NCBI RefSeq assembly: GCF_016908395.1
Contig: NZ_JAFBDU010000002.1
Location: 372,001 to 436,000, forward strand
Origin: Metabacillus crassostreae
GTDB lineage: Bacteria > Bacillota > Bacilli > Bacillales > Bacillaceae
DNA: 64,000 nucleotides
Direction of reading: 5' to 3'
Shown: positions 55,544 to 63,617 of the stretch, piece by piece
Numbering within the stretch: position 1 is the stretch's first letter
Layout: every line of letters starts with the position of its first letter
Notes under the pieces: generated by a model
Seen by the model: only the letters and a program-made list of their open reading frames with translations
Databases searched by the model: none
What the model was told of the DNA's origin: nothing
Program-made: the position numbers and the translations under genes

Positions 55544-56092
55544 TTACTTATTTAGATTAATAACATGTTTACTTAAATACTCTTCTATTTGCATATATCT
55601 TAATATTGGTGATTGCAATGCTTTCGTTTCTTTTCTCGAATACTCCCTTAGTGCCTTTAAACAATCTTGATAACTTTCATTTATAACAAGTTCAAGGTTT
55701 ATCCCATATTTTTCATAAATCATTTCCTTTACTACACTAAGTTGATATATTTGGCTATTTTCACGTGTTGTTTTATTATCCTTTACAATTGGCGACCACA
55801 ACATATAATGTTTTTGATAGTCTGGTAGATACTTATCTGCATATTCAATATCCTTACTAAATTTATCAAACAGCTTTTGTATATTATTGTTTTTATTATC
55901 TTTACCTACATATAGTAATCCTGTAGTTAAGTGAGTTGTAGATTCACAGACATATGCTTCATTTGTTTTTAGATTAATACCCACAACATCAATTTCACCT
56001 TGAACATCTTTTGTATAGAGATTTCTTTGAACAAAATCACATTCTTTTATATATTCTAAATAAGACGCAACAATTTCTTCACCTATATTCAT
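55544..56092 (-). CDS. PD-(D/E)XK nuclease-like protein
   Basis: This 182-residue protein begins with a helix containing G-E-E (4-6), followed by D35 in G-E-I-D-V-V-G and E50 in V-C-E-S-T. That order and spacing is the PD-(D/E)XK nuclease core, except that the usual Lys after E-x is Thr (T52). The rest is helical and charged. It could be a DNA or RNA nuclease, or an inactive binding version. The ATG at 56092 lies 5 bases after GGAGG; another ATG at 56095 is very close. It heads a two-gene unit with the 94-residue protein. Confidence 0.6.
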   Translation of the reverse strand: MNIGEEIVASYLEYIKECDFVQRNLYTKDVQGEIDVVGINLKTNEAYVCESTTHLTTGLLYVGKDNKNNNIQKLFDKFSKDIEYADKYLPDYQKHYMLWSPIVKDNKTTRENSQIYQLSVVKEMIYEKYGINLELVINESYQDCLKALREYSRKETKALQSPILRYMQIEEYLSKHVINLNK

Positions 56093-56265
56093 CATTACCT
56101 CCATACAATATTCAATCAATTACAATAATACCAAAATATTCATTCGGATAGTTGATATAATTAGGTGTAGTTCTTGATGTGCTATAGGGTATTATCCTTT
56201 TTGAATTTTTGTCAAAAATGTAATGTCCCCCCCTCTTCATTTACGGAAAAACAAAAAGGCAACAC

Positions 56266-56820
56266 TTATCGTGCTACCTTTCTCTTATGCCTAATTAACG
56301 TGCTTTTTGATATTCCTGTTAAATCCTCTACCTGTTTATATGAATTGGTCTCTAACAGCTTTAAAGCGTGTTCTAACTGTTTTTTTGAATATTTTTTTGG
56401 TCTACCTTCTCGAAAATCTTCACGTTGCTTTGCTATCATTTTCCCTTCTTGCGTACGTTCAACAATCATATCCCTCTCAAACTCAGCAAATGCACTCATA
56501 ACGCTAAATACAAGCCTTCCTGTTGGCGTATTCTCCACTAATCCCATGTTTAGTATATGAACCTTAACACCTCTTTCAAACAGCTCTTTGACTGTACTAA
56601 TAGCGTCTACAGTCGAACGAGCAAAACGATCTAACTTTGTGACAACCAAAGTGTCACCTTCTTTTAACTTTGAAAGAAGTTCATTAAATTTTGGTCTATC
56701 GGCTTTAGTTCCTGTAAATTTTTCAGAATATATTTCGTTACAACATTCTTTTTCTAGTGCTTGTAATTGCGTCTCTAAATCTTGATTAACTGTTGATACC
56801 CTTGCATAACCAAATTTCAT
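56266..56820 (-). CDS. Serine recombinase (resolvase/invertase family)
   Basis: This 184-residue protein has catalytic Ser9 in Y-A-R-V-S-T, the arginine motifs L-D-R-F-A-R-S (about 66-72) and E-R-D-M-I-V-E-R-T (about 115-123), and a C-terminal helix-turn-helix ending [10 protein letters not shown]. It matches Tn3 resolvase/Pin invertase length and order. It may resolve dimers of an excised circle or invert or move a segment. Repeats just upstream (56849-56934) could be its binding sites. A GAGGAT site precedes the ATG. Confidence 0.9.
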   Translation of the reverse strand: MKFGYARVSTVNQDLETQLQALEKECCNEIYSEKFTGTKADRPKFNELLSKLKEGDTLVVTKLDRFARSTVDAISTVKELFERGVKVHILNMGLVENTPTGRLVFSVMSAFAEFERDMIVERTQEGKMIAKQREDFREGRPKKYSKKQLEHALKLLETNSYKQVEDLTGISKSTLIRHKRKVAR

Positions 56821-56848
56821 ATGTGTAATCCTCTTTTTCCATGTGTGT

Positions 56849-56934
56849 TTATGACACTAAGTTACGACACCTTCTAATACCTTGATTCTACTAGTCCAGG
56901 AAAATGGTGTCAATACTTTTAAGTTATGACACTA
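56849..56934. promoter_or_regulatory. Possible recombination (res-like) site upstream of the serine recombinase
   Basis: TTATGACACTA occurs at 56849-56859 and 56924-56934 in direct orientation, with ACGACACC and GGTGTCAA between them as an inverted pair. The block lies in the leader between the ATPase and recombinase genes, the usual place of a resolvase site and its autoregulation. Confidence 0.45.
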
Positions 56935-56997
56935 CTTAAGATGAAAAACAACATTAAAAAACAAACTTTCTTTTAAATTGAATAATTTGAAAAGATT

Positions 56998-59226
56998 CTA
57001 CTCATCTTCTCGATTAAATGCAACTTGTTCTCTCGCACTGACTAATTCTTCTGATGTAACTAATAATTGCAAAACATCACTATATAGAGTTTTCAAGTGA
57101 TGGTCTGAGATATCTAAAATTGGTTCAAACATGAAAGAATTTAAATGAATATTCTCAGGTGTCATAATATTTACTTTCTCTAAAATTTCTATGCTATTTT
57201 TTTTATCTAAAAAGAGTTCTTTAAACTTACCGAAAAGAATACCTGTTTGGTTCTTACTAATTGTTGAAAGGAACTCTGGGTCATTAATCTCATTAATCAT
57301 ATACTTTTCAGCGTTTAACCTTATTGCTATAGATAAAACTACTTTATTTTCAAGGTTAGCTACTGAATCGGACTCTGAATTTATTATATGGTCAGCTACA
57401 TCAAAAATAATATCATAGAGTTTTTTGTCACCATTTTCCAATTCTAATTCATTTAAATCTTTAAAAATACATTTGTAAATTTCTTGCAATTCTCTTTTTG
57501 TTAAAGTTGTAGTAGCTTCTTTCATATGTAATATTGAAGTTAACTTGTTAAAATTTTCATTGTCTCCTATATATTCTGCAATATTTCTAGCAAATGTTAC
57601 CGATGCAATCAACTTTGTATTATCAGTTAAGTTACTTTTCCAATTCTTAAGTGGGTTACTTATATATCTATACTTAAGGTTTTCTAACTTTATATAATCC
57701 CTCTCTTTCATTGCCATGTATGACCCCATATATTTACTATTGCCACTTATCCTTTCTTGAACTGTTCTAAAGAAGTCAAAATTATGAGTCAATATAATTG
57801 AACAGAAACTGTTATGGTCAGCTACATCCTTTAAGTATTCAATAATTGCGTACTTATTCTTATAGTCAAATGAATCAGCAATATCATCTATAATAAAAAG
57901 AGTGTTTATTCCTTGCTTTTTCCTAGATTCTATTTCAAAGATTATATTTAATAAATATAATGTTCTTCTCTCTCCCTGACTTAAAACCCTTACTAGTAAT
58001 TCTTCATCTACATCTTCAGAACGTTCGTTAAAATAGTAATTTATACTTGGTGCTTCATCTTTTAAGATTGAATCTTCCTTATTTTTCATCCCTAATCTGT
58101 AAGGAACATAAAATCTCCTATTAAATATTTCTATTACATTTTCCCAATCTGTTTGCTCACTTTTTGCTTTTTCAATAATTTCTTTTATTTTATTTTGTCC
58201 TTTTTTAAATTCATCTACTAAATTTATAAACTCTTCCTTATTTTCTTTCATATATGAAATCCATAACTGTTGTTTAAATTTATTTAAGTCAGCCAATTCT
58301 TTCAATATCTCTTGATTTTCAAACAAATATTCTCTAAATTCCCTTAACTGTGCATTAGAAATCTTTTTATCAATATTTTCAAAAATAGTTTGTAAGGACT
58401 TGTCATTTAAAATCGAATCTTTTGCATCCTTAATTATTCTTAGGAACTCTTTTTGGTCGGATATTTCTTGTTTCTTTCCATTTACATTTAGATTTATAGA
58501 ATGTTCAGCTTTAAAAAATCCGTTATCTTTAAGGTTCTTATGCACAGTTGTTGCATGATAGTGATTAAAATCCTTTTTTAAAATTGGTGAATTACTTATT
58601 AACTCATCATATTTTTCAATATATTCTTTAATTTGGTTTTTAAAATCACCAGTTTCAAGAAAGTCTATAACTTTCTCATTAAAAACTTTACTATATACTA
58701 TATAACTATATACCGAACTGTTCCCGTCATTTACCTTATCTTCAATTTTACTTAGTAATACTAGTAGGTTATTATTATCTTCATCAAAAGAGTCACACAA
58801 TGCATCTTCGATGCCTTTTTTTAATCCTGAGTATGGTTTAAGAACCTCTACTAGTTTTTCTTTCTGAATATCTATGTTTTCATGAATTTTATCATACTGC
58901 TTCCTTAATTCTTCATTAACAAGTAATGTAGATATTTTATTTGATTTAAAAGATTTTTCATAAGGTCTAATTACAAATATTGATTCAGGAGAAGCATCTT
59001 CTTCACCATTAACTATAATGCTACTAATAGATTCTTTCATTGGAAATAATAAATCTTTAGAACTATTCCCATTACAATAATCGTCAAAAACATTTGCAAA
59101 TGATGTTTTCATTATGCCATTGGGAGCATAGATAATTTGAGTAGATTTTCCATTGGTAAAATCAAACTCATTTTCTAAAGAATTTATACCATAACAGTTT
59201 TGAATTTTCACTTTTACTCTGTCCAT
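56998..59226 (-). CDS. ABC/AAA_13-type ATPase, defence-associated (PrrC/RloC-like architecture)
   Basis: This 742-residue protein has an N-terminal Walker A A-P-N-G-I-M-K-T-S (34-42), where Met replaces the usual Gly. A long helical/coiled-coil middle follows (about 80-370), then the ABC signature L-S-Q-G-E-R-R-T (about 405), Walker B L-F-I-I-D-D-I-A-D-S (about 430) and the H-loop I-L-T-H-N-F (about 465). The C-terminal part of about 270 residues has S-F-M-F-E-P-I-L-D. No clear nuclease motif is visible. Such SMC-like ATPases occur in phage-defence islands, with or without toxin domains. A GGAGG site precedes the ATG. Confidence 0.8.
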   Translation of the reverse strand: MDRVKVKIQNCYGINSLENEFDFTNGKSTQIIYAPNGIMKTSFANVFDDYCNGNSSKDLLFPMKESISSIIVNGEEDASPESIFVIRPYEKSFKSNKISTLLVNEELRKQYDKIHENIDIQKEKLVEVLKPYSGLKKGIEDALCDSFDEDNNNLLVLLSKIEDKVNDGNSSVYSYIVYSKVFNEKVIDFLETGDFKNQIKEYIEKYDELISNSPILKKDFNHYHATTVHKNLKDNGFFKAEHSINLNVNGKKQEISDQKEFLRIIKDAKDSILNDKSLQTIFENIDKKISNAQLREFREYLFENQEILKELADLNKFKQQLWISYMKENKEEFINLVDEFKKGQNKIKEIIEKAKSEQTDWENVIEIFNRRFYVPYRLGMKNKEDSILKDEAPSINYYFNERSEDVDEELLVRVLSQGERRTLYLLNIIFEIESRKKQGINTLFIIDDIADSFDYKNKYAIIEYLKDVADHNSFCSIILTHNFDFFRTVQERISGNSKYMGSYMAMKERDYIKLENLKYRYISNPLKNWKSNLTDNTKLIASVTFARNIAEYIGDNENFNKLTSILHMKEATTTLTKRELQEIYKCIFKDLNELELENGDKKLYDIIFDVADHIINSESDSVANLENKVVLSIAIRLNAEKYMINEINDPEFLSTISKNQTGILFGKFKELFLDKKNSIEILEKVNIMTPENIHLNSFMFEPILDISDHHLKTLYSDVLQLLVTSEELVSAREQVAFNREDE

Positions 59227-59373
59227 AACTTCCTCCTTTTATTGTTATTAAAGAATACAGCTCTACCTAATTCGACAAATCCAACAAATATCCTGTTATA
59301 ATTTGTGAAATCATCCAATTTTTTGAATCAATAGTAATTACAACTACTTGAAAAATCACTTTAATATTTCTTT

Positions 59374-59766
59374 ATCGGTTCTAATCGGTTTTCCGATAAA
59401 TTAAAAAAAAGCCCTTTGTTATAAGGCTTTTTTTTCTCAATCGGTATCGGTATTATTAACAGAGGTCTGTGTTCTTAACTAAATACCCTACTCAAAATTC
59501 CTTTTGAATTTATCACAGGCAAGTTGCTAAGCAACTCGCCATTGTCAGTTCACGCTAACGCGTGACTGAACTTTTACATACTTTGTCTTTCGCATTTCTA
59601 TTTTCTACCGATATAAATGTTAAATAATCAATAAATATAAGGTTTATAGCACTAAGTCGTATATGTTCTCATATAAAAGAAAAGAAATACTACTAGATAG
59701 ATGAAAAAGAAAAATAAGCATTTTAAAGCGTCAGCTTTAAAAGAAATGCAAAACTTGTTTTGCTAT
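59374..59766. other. Iteron- and hairpin-rich region (candidate replication or transfer origin)
   Basis: Four ATCGGT repeats lie at about 59374-59450, interrupted by a strong stem AAAAAAAGCC / GGCTTTTTTT (59403-59435). Three inverted repeats follow: AAGTTGC/GCAACT and CACGC/GCGTG at 59519-59572, and TTTTAAAGC/GCTTTAAAA (about 59723-59744), then GCAAAAC/GTTTTGC (59748-59763). The 548-bp interval between the ATPase and helicase-like genes has no coding sequence. Confidence 0.5.
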
Positions 59767-59774
59767 CAACATCA

Positions 59775-61535
59775 TTAGTAGTCTGGATAAAGTCTTTTAA
59801 TACTCTTTTGTTTAATTTCAATCAACCCTTCTTTTATAAGTGATTTTACTTCATCGCTCTTAAGATATTTAGAAAAGTTGGATTTATCAATATCAACTTT
59901 TGAGCTAATTTCTTTCTTGGGATACTCCCCTTGTGAAAGTGACAATAAATAACGAACTAATTCCTCTGTTTTTGATGTTTTTGCAGGTCTAGATATACTC
60001 TCTGATTCAACCTCTAATTCTACAGGGGAATTTACCTTAACACCTTTTAATTCATTTATTACACGTTCAATTACATCACCATCTGAATTTATAACAAATA
60101 CTGCTGCTTCGTGTGAATTGTCTCTGTTAATCCTTTTAATTGCTTGATATATTTCGCCTGCTAAATATCCCTGCCTTATCTCTTCAAATTCACTTTTAAC
60201 AAAAGCCATTTTACCTTTTTTTGCATAGTAATCCATTCTAAACCGATTATGAAATTCTTGCCCCGTTGCCATAGACCACATTATAGTATAATGTTCCATC
60301 GGTAAATGTGGGGTAGCTAAAATCCAGACCTTATTAAATTCTCTCCATTCGTTTTTACCAACAATATTACCAAAATATGAAACTTCCACTTTCCCCAGAA
60401 TATCATACTCTGATAATTCCCTCTCGAGTTTATCCTTTAGTTTAAGGTTAGTAACAATTAATGTTTTATCTTCGTCCTTTTGTGAACTAGAAATTAACTC
60501 TGCAATCTTTTTATTATATTTTCCATTTGTCTTTTTTATATTATAAGTAGAAGTATTAAAAATAATTTGTGTAAAATTTGTTGTTGAGTGGTCAATAATT
60601 TTTGTTTGTCTATTAACCTCTATTTTAGGGTCATACTCATAACGCTTATCAAGCATACCATTTGCGTCAAGAATTATATTGTTAGCTAGTCCCCATCGAG
60701 TTAATCCTCTGTCATATGTTGATATACGATTGTTGTTAAAAATACAAGTATTTGCATAAAACAATTCCAGACCTCTTACAAAATCTTTGACATCTTCTCT
60801 CTTCTGAGTTTCAAGTATTCCTTCCTTTTCCAAAAATTTTATTTTAAATTCTGCTAACTCACCTTTGTCTAATTTCGGTTTAAATACCATAATCTCATGT
60901 GACCGTTTTTTTGCCTTTAATAGTGATTTATTAATTGTTAAATAATGAAATAAACCTTCACATGCTTTTACAAAAAGTGGATGCAATGAAAAAGGTAATA
61001 AATTCAAAATTTCTAGATACTTTTTTTCCGTGAAACTATAAATAGGCATATGGAGGGCTTCATCTATTACCATTGTATGTCTGTCTTTAGTGAAAAACTG
61101 TCTATCATGAATGTCTTCACCAGCTAACCTTACATACCTACTATGGCTAATTATAAGAACAGTATATTTTAACAGTACTTTAGGGTTTTGTTTCAATATC
61201 TTCCAATTTTCAGATGTGATTGCTAAAGCAATACTGTCACCCAAAATTGAGTTACTATTAATGTGATTAGCTGTAGCAATTGCTTCATTATTAAATCTTT
61301 TTACAATAAGGAATTTTCTATTACCTAAATTGTTAAGATACTCACTTATAATCATGTCTGTTTTTCTACTTTTACCTATACCAGCTTCAAAAGGAATAAC
61401 CTTGTATTTACCAGAGCCTGTCTCTCCTTCTATAAGTACCTTACTTAAATATTTGACTTTATCAGTGTATTTTTTTCCGTGAGTTTTATAAAATGTGTCT
61501 TCCTTTATCAATTCTTCTATATTTTCAAGTTGCAT
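59775..61535 (-). CDS. Helicase-like protein with C-terminal winged helix (replication candidate)
   Basis: This 586-residue protein has a P-loop-like A-G-I-G-K-S-R-K-T (about 50), a DEAH-like V-I-D-E-A-L-H (about 158), a second RecA-like half with T-L-I-V-T-N-L (about 355) and an arginine-rich Q-A-I-K-R-I-N-R-D-N motif (about 478), in superfamily-2 helicase order. The end (about 525-586) is a winged-helix domain. The ATG at 61535 follows GGGTGA; a second ATG lies 4 codons upstream. It neighbours the iteron/hairpin region, so it may start replication of the excised element. The specific family is not recognised. Confidence 0.6.
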   Translation of the reverse strand: MQLENIEELIKEDTFYKTHGKKYTDKVKYLSKVLIEGETGSGKYKVIPFEAGIGKSRKTDMIISEYLNNLGNRKFLIVKRFNNEAIATANHINSNSILGDSIALAITSENWKILKQNPKVLLKYTVLIISHSRYVRLAGEDIHDRQFFTKDRHTMVIDEALHMPIYSFTEKKYLEILNLLPFSLHPLFVKACEGLFHYLTINKSLLKAKKRSHEIMVFKPKLDKGELAEFKIKFLEKEGILETQKREDVKDFVRGLELFYANTCIFNNNRISTYDRGLTRWGLANNIILDANGMLDKRYEYDPKIEVNRQTKIIDHSTTNFTQIIFNTSTYNIKKTNGKYNKKIAELISSSQKDEDKTLIVTNLKLKDKLERELSEYDILGKVEVSYFGNIVGKNEWREFNKVWILATPHLPMEHYTIMWSMATGQEFHNRFRMDYYAKKGKMAFVKSEFEEIRQGYLAGEIYQAIKRINRDNSHEAAVFVINSDGDVIERVINELKGVKVNSPVELEVESESISRPAKTSKTEELVRYLLSLSQGEYPKKEISSKVDIDKSNFSKYLKSDEVKSLIKEGLIEIKQKSIKRLYPDY

Positions 61536-61674
61536 ATAGTCACCCATTATTGAGATTAAAATTTATAAATAGTCTGCCTAAGACTGTAATAACCGTTCAT
61601 TTAGTTTATTTTTTTATGAACTTCTATAATACTTATTACTCATAAGTTAAGTTCTTCAAAATATTAACTCCATT

Positions 61675-61866
61675 TTATTTTATTTCGTTACTATTAAGCC
61701 AATTTACAAAAGGTTCTTTTGGTATAAGAATAGTTCTACCAATTTTCTTTATCGGAAATAGGTTTGAGTTAGCTAATTCATAAGCCTTATTTCGTCCAAC
61801 CCCCAATATTTCACACGTGTCTGTAACTTTAAGAACGTCTGGATATTCATTTAATGATTTATTCAT
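61675..61866 (-). CDS. Excisionase-like DNA-binding protein (HTH_17)
   Basis: This 63-residue winged-helix protein has V-T-D-T-C-E-I-L-G-V-G-R-N-K-A-Y-E-L (about 14-31) and the wing K-K-I-G-R-T-I-L-I-P followed by P-F-V-N-W-L, the Tn916-Xis/HTH_17 pattern. A GAGGAT site lies before the ATG. It is divergent from the integrase gene and probably directs excision and regulates the shared promoter region. Confidence 0.82.
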   Translation of the reverse strand: MNKSLNEYPDVLKVTDTCEILGVGRNKAYELANSNLFPIKKIGRTILIPKEPFVNWLNSNEIK

Positions 61867-62068
61867 ATGTTTACCATCCTCACTTACTGTTTCGGTTTAG
61901 TCGTAGTTTTATCCAATAAAATGTACCTTTATTCAAAAATAATAAAATTATTATTATTGTCGCTTGTCACGAGAAATATACATTCAAACAAATACTTTTT
62001 TTATAAAAAAGTATAAATAGACTTATGCTTGTAGATAACTTATTCATAAAAAATAAATCATTTCCCTG

Positions 62069-62077
62069 TGTTATAAT
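62069..62077 (+). promoter_or_regulatory. Extended -10 promoter of the integrase gene
   Basis: TGTTATAAT (TG-N-TATAAT) lies 60 bases before the integrase ATG. A clear -35 is not present. Confidence 0.55.
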
Positions 62078-62136
62078 GTCTCTATTCGACAATCAGTTAA
62101 ATCATAGGGAGGGAATTTAAAAGGAGATTATTTTAA

Positions 62137-63237
62137 ATGCCAGTTTATAAAGATAAAAACAATAAGTATTATTATGTAACTGATATCTATATTAATGGAA
62201 AACGTAAGCAGAAAAAGAAAAGAGGTTTTAATACACAGAAAGAAGCAAAACAAGCATTAACTGAAGTGCAAGACAAGATTAATAAAGGAACTTACGTAGA
62301 ACCCTCTAACATGTTCTTAAAGGATTTTTTAGAAGAGTGGTTTAGAAGTAAAAGGAACGAGATTGGAATACAAACGCAGGGAATCTATCAAATCTACCTA
62401 AATAACTATATCATTCCAAACATTGGAGATTTAAAACTCTCATCATTAGAAACTATTAAATTGCAAACTTTTATAAATGATTTATCGGAAAATGGCTATT
62501 CAGCAGGAACAATAAAGAAGGTTTATAATATTCTAAGTAATTCTCTTAGTCACGCTCATGATTTAGAGCTAATACCTAAAAACTATGCACAAAAAGTGAA
62601 AATACCTAGAGTAAACAATAAAAAAGAAATAACAATATGGAATAGTAAACAAATAAGCACTTTCCTAAATATAGCAAAGAGTGAAAATATGTTCTTGATA
62701 TTTCATCTCGCTCTAACTACAGGTATGAGACAAGGCGAAATATTGGGTCTTAGATGGAAAGATGTTAACTTTGAAAAAGGGTTTCTTAAAGTGTCTCAAA
62801 CACTTAGTCATGATGGTAAAACCTTTATCGAGGGTGCGAAGAGTAAAACAAGTATTAGAACAATACCTTTATCACGTAACACTCTTGAATTATTAAAACA
62901 ACATAAGTCATTCTTAGAAAATATAAAAAATGAATATAACGGTGTTTTTAATCCAAATAATTTAGTCAATTTTTCACAAGTCGGTACAGCTATTAATCCT
63001 GCAAATGTTAGAAGAACATTTAATAGAATAATTAAAAATGCTAATCTTCCCAAAATTCGATTCCATGATTTAAGACATACTCATGCTACGTTATTACTTT
63101 CTGAAGGTATTAACCCAAAGGTTATTTCAGAAAGACTTGGTCATTCGAATATTAAAATAACTCTTGATATATATTCTCATGTTCTACCGACAATGCAGGA
63201 GGAAGCAGTCAATATCATAGATAAAATTATAAAATAG
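62137..63237 (+). CDS. int: Tyrosine integrase of the element
   Basis: This 366-residue site-specific recombinase has an N-terminal arm-binding domain (about 1-55; lysine-rich, with G-F-N-T-Q-K-E-A), a SAM-like core-binding domain (about 60-160) and the catalytic domain with Arg in T-G-M-R-Q-G-E-I-L-G-L-R-W (about 200), H-D-L-R-H-T-H (about 310) and the nucleophile Tyr in L-D-I-Y-S-H-V (about 350). It would join attP with the tRNA-Val site attB. The gene ends just inside attR, as usual for integrases. AGGAG lies before the ATG. Confidence 0.95.
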   Translation: MPVYKDKNNKYYYVTDIYINGKRKQKKKRGFNTQKEAKQALTEVQDKINKGTYVEPSNMFLKDFLEEWFRSKRNEIGIQTQGIYQIYLNNYIIPNIGDLKLSSLETIKLQTFINDLSENGYSAGTIKKVYNILSNSLSHAHDLELIPKNYAQKVKIPRVNNKKEITIWNSKQISTFLNIAKSENMFLIFHLALTTGMRQGEILGLRWKDVNFEKGFLKVSQTLSHDGKTFIEGAKSKTSIRTIPLSRNTLELLKQHKSFLENIKNEYNGVFNPNNLVNFSQVGTAINPANVRRTFNRIIKNANLPKIRFHDLRHTHATLLLSEGINPKVISERLGHSNIKITLDIYSHVLPTMQEEAVNIIDKIIK

Positions 63238-63253
63238 TTGTTTTGGTTAAAGT

Positions 63254-63273
63254 TGTTACCATATCTGTTACCA
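63254..63273. promoter_or_regulatory. Right integrase arm-type sites (paired TGTTACCA)
   Basis: TGTTACCA is at 63254-63261 and 63266-63273, 12 bases apart, matching the left pair near attL in sequence, spacing and orientation. Confidence 0.65.
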
Positions 63274-63312
63274 TTTAATTAATTTTGTGTTAAATAGTAG
63301 TCTGAAAATAAT

Positions 63313-63339
63313 AAAAAGCCCTTAATATTAAGGACTTTT
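63313..63339 (-). terminator. Element-supplied terminator of tRNA-Val
   Basis: The palindrome CCTTAATATTAAGG with A/T-paired flanks is followed on the minus strand by a long T-rich tract. It lies just after the tRNA 3' end and replaces the original terminator, now at 51711-51754. Confidence 0.75.
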
Positions 63340-63342
63340 CCC

Positions 63343-63392
63343 TGATGATCCGAGAGGGATTCGAACCCCCGACCCCTACCCTGTCAAGGTAG
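63343..63392. other. attR: 50-bp repeat overlapping the intact tRNA-Val
   Basis: It is identical to 51762-51811. It forms the 3' part of the restored tRNA-Val gene and the right end of the element. Confidence 0.93.
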
Positions 63393-63417
63393 TGTTCTCC
63401 CACTGAACTATCGGATC
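63346..63417 (-). tRNA. tRNA-Val (GAC anticodon)
   Basis: The minus strand folds into a complete cloverleaf. Acceptor GATCCGA pairs with TCGGATC; D-arm is GTTC/GAAC; anticodon stem CTACC/GGTAG holds the loop TTGACAG with anticodon GAC; variable loop is GGGTC; T-arm is GGGGG/CCCTC with loop TTCGAAT; the discriminator is A. The 72-base body is followed by TCA rather than encoded CCA. Its 3' part comes from the integrated element. Confidence 0.93.
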
Positions 63418-63564
63418 GCTATATAAACTTGTAAACTCTTAAAGATACATATTCTATTATATTCAGAAGAAGAATTGAAGTCAATAAATCTTGCTGAAGT
63501 ATCCTTTGAAACACTATCCATTCCCCACCTCACTTTTCGACTTATTTCCCGGAAAATAACTTGA

Positions 63565-63606
63565 ATCATGTCAAATAAGGCTGTATTAGCCCTTATCTGA
63601 CATGAT
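63565..63606 (-). terminator. Hairpin after the TRAP transporter gene
   Basis: ATCATGTCA and TGACATGAT form the outer stem, with TAAGG/CCTTA inside. It follows the TRAP gene stop on the minus strand; the T-run is weak. Confidence 0.6.
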
Positions 63607-63617
63607 CCTCGATAGAA

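Larger units (their letters stand above)
51762..63392. mobile_element. Integrative element of about 11.6 kb in tRNA-Val(GAC)
   Basis: It is bounded by 50-bp direct repeats and carries a tyrosine integrase at one end, an excisionase-like gene, paired arm-type repeats near both ends, a helicase-like protein with an origin-like region and a set of defence-like genes. No capsid, portal, terminase, relaxase or conjugation genes are seen. It looks like a small replicating/excising genomic island or satellite that moves with help from another element. Confidence 0.88.

Noticed and set aside
56249-56283. Terminator overlapping the end of the serine recombinase gene
   Set aside because: The stem AAAGG/CCTTT is short, interrupted and lies mostly inside the coding sequence.
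52257-59226. Prophage structural region
   Set aside because: No capsid, tail, portal, terminase, holin or lysin-like protein is encoded between the att sites.
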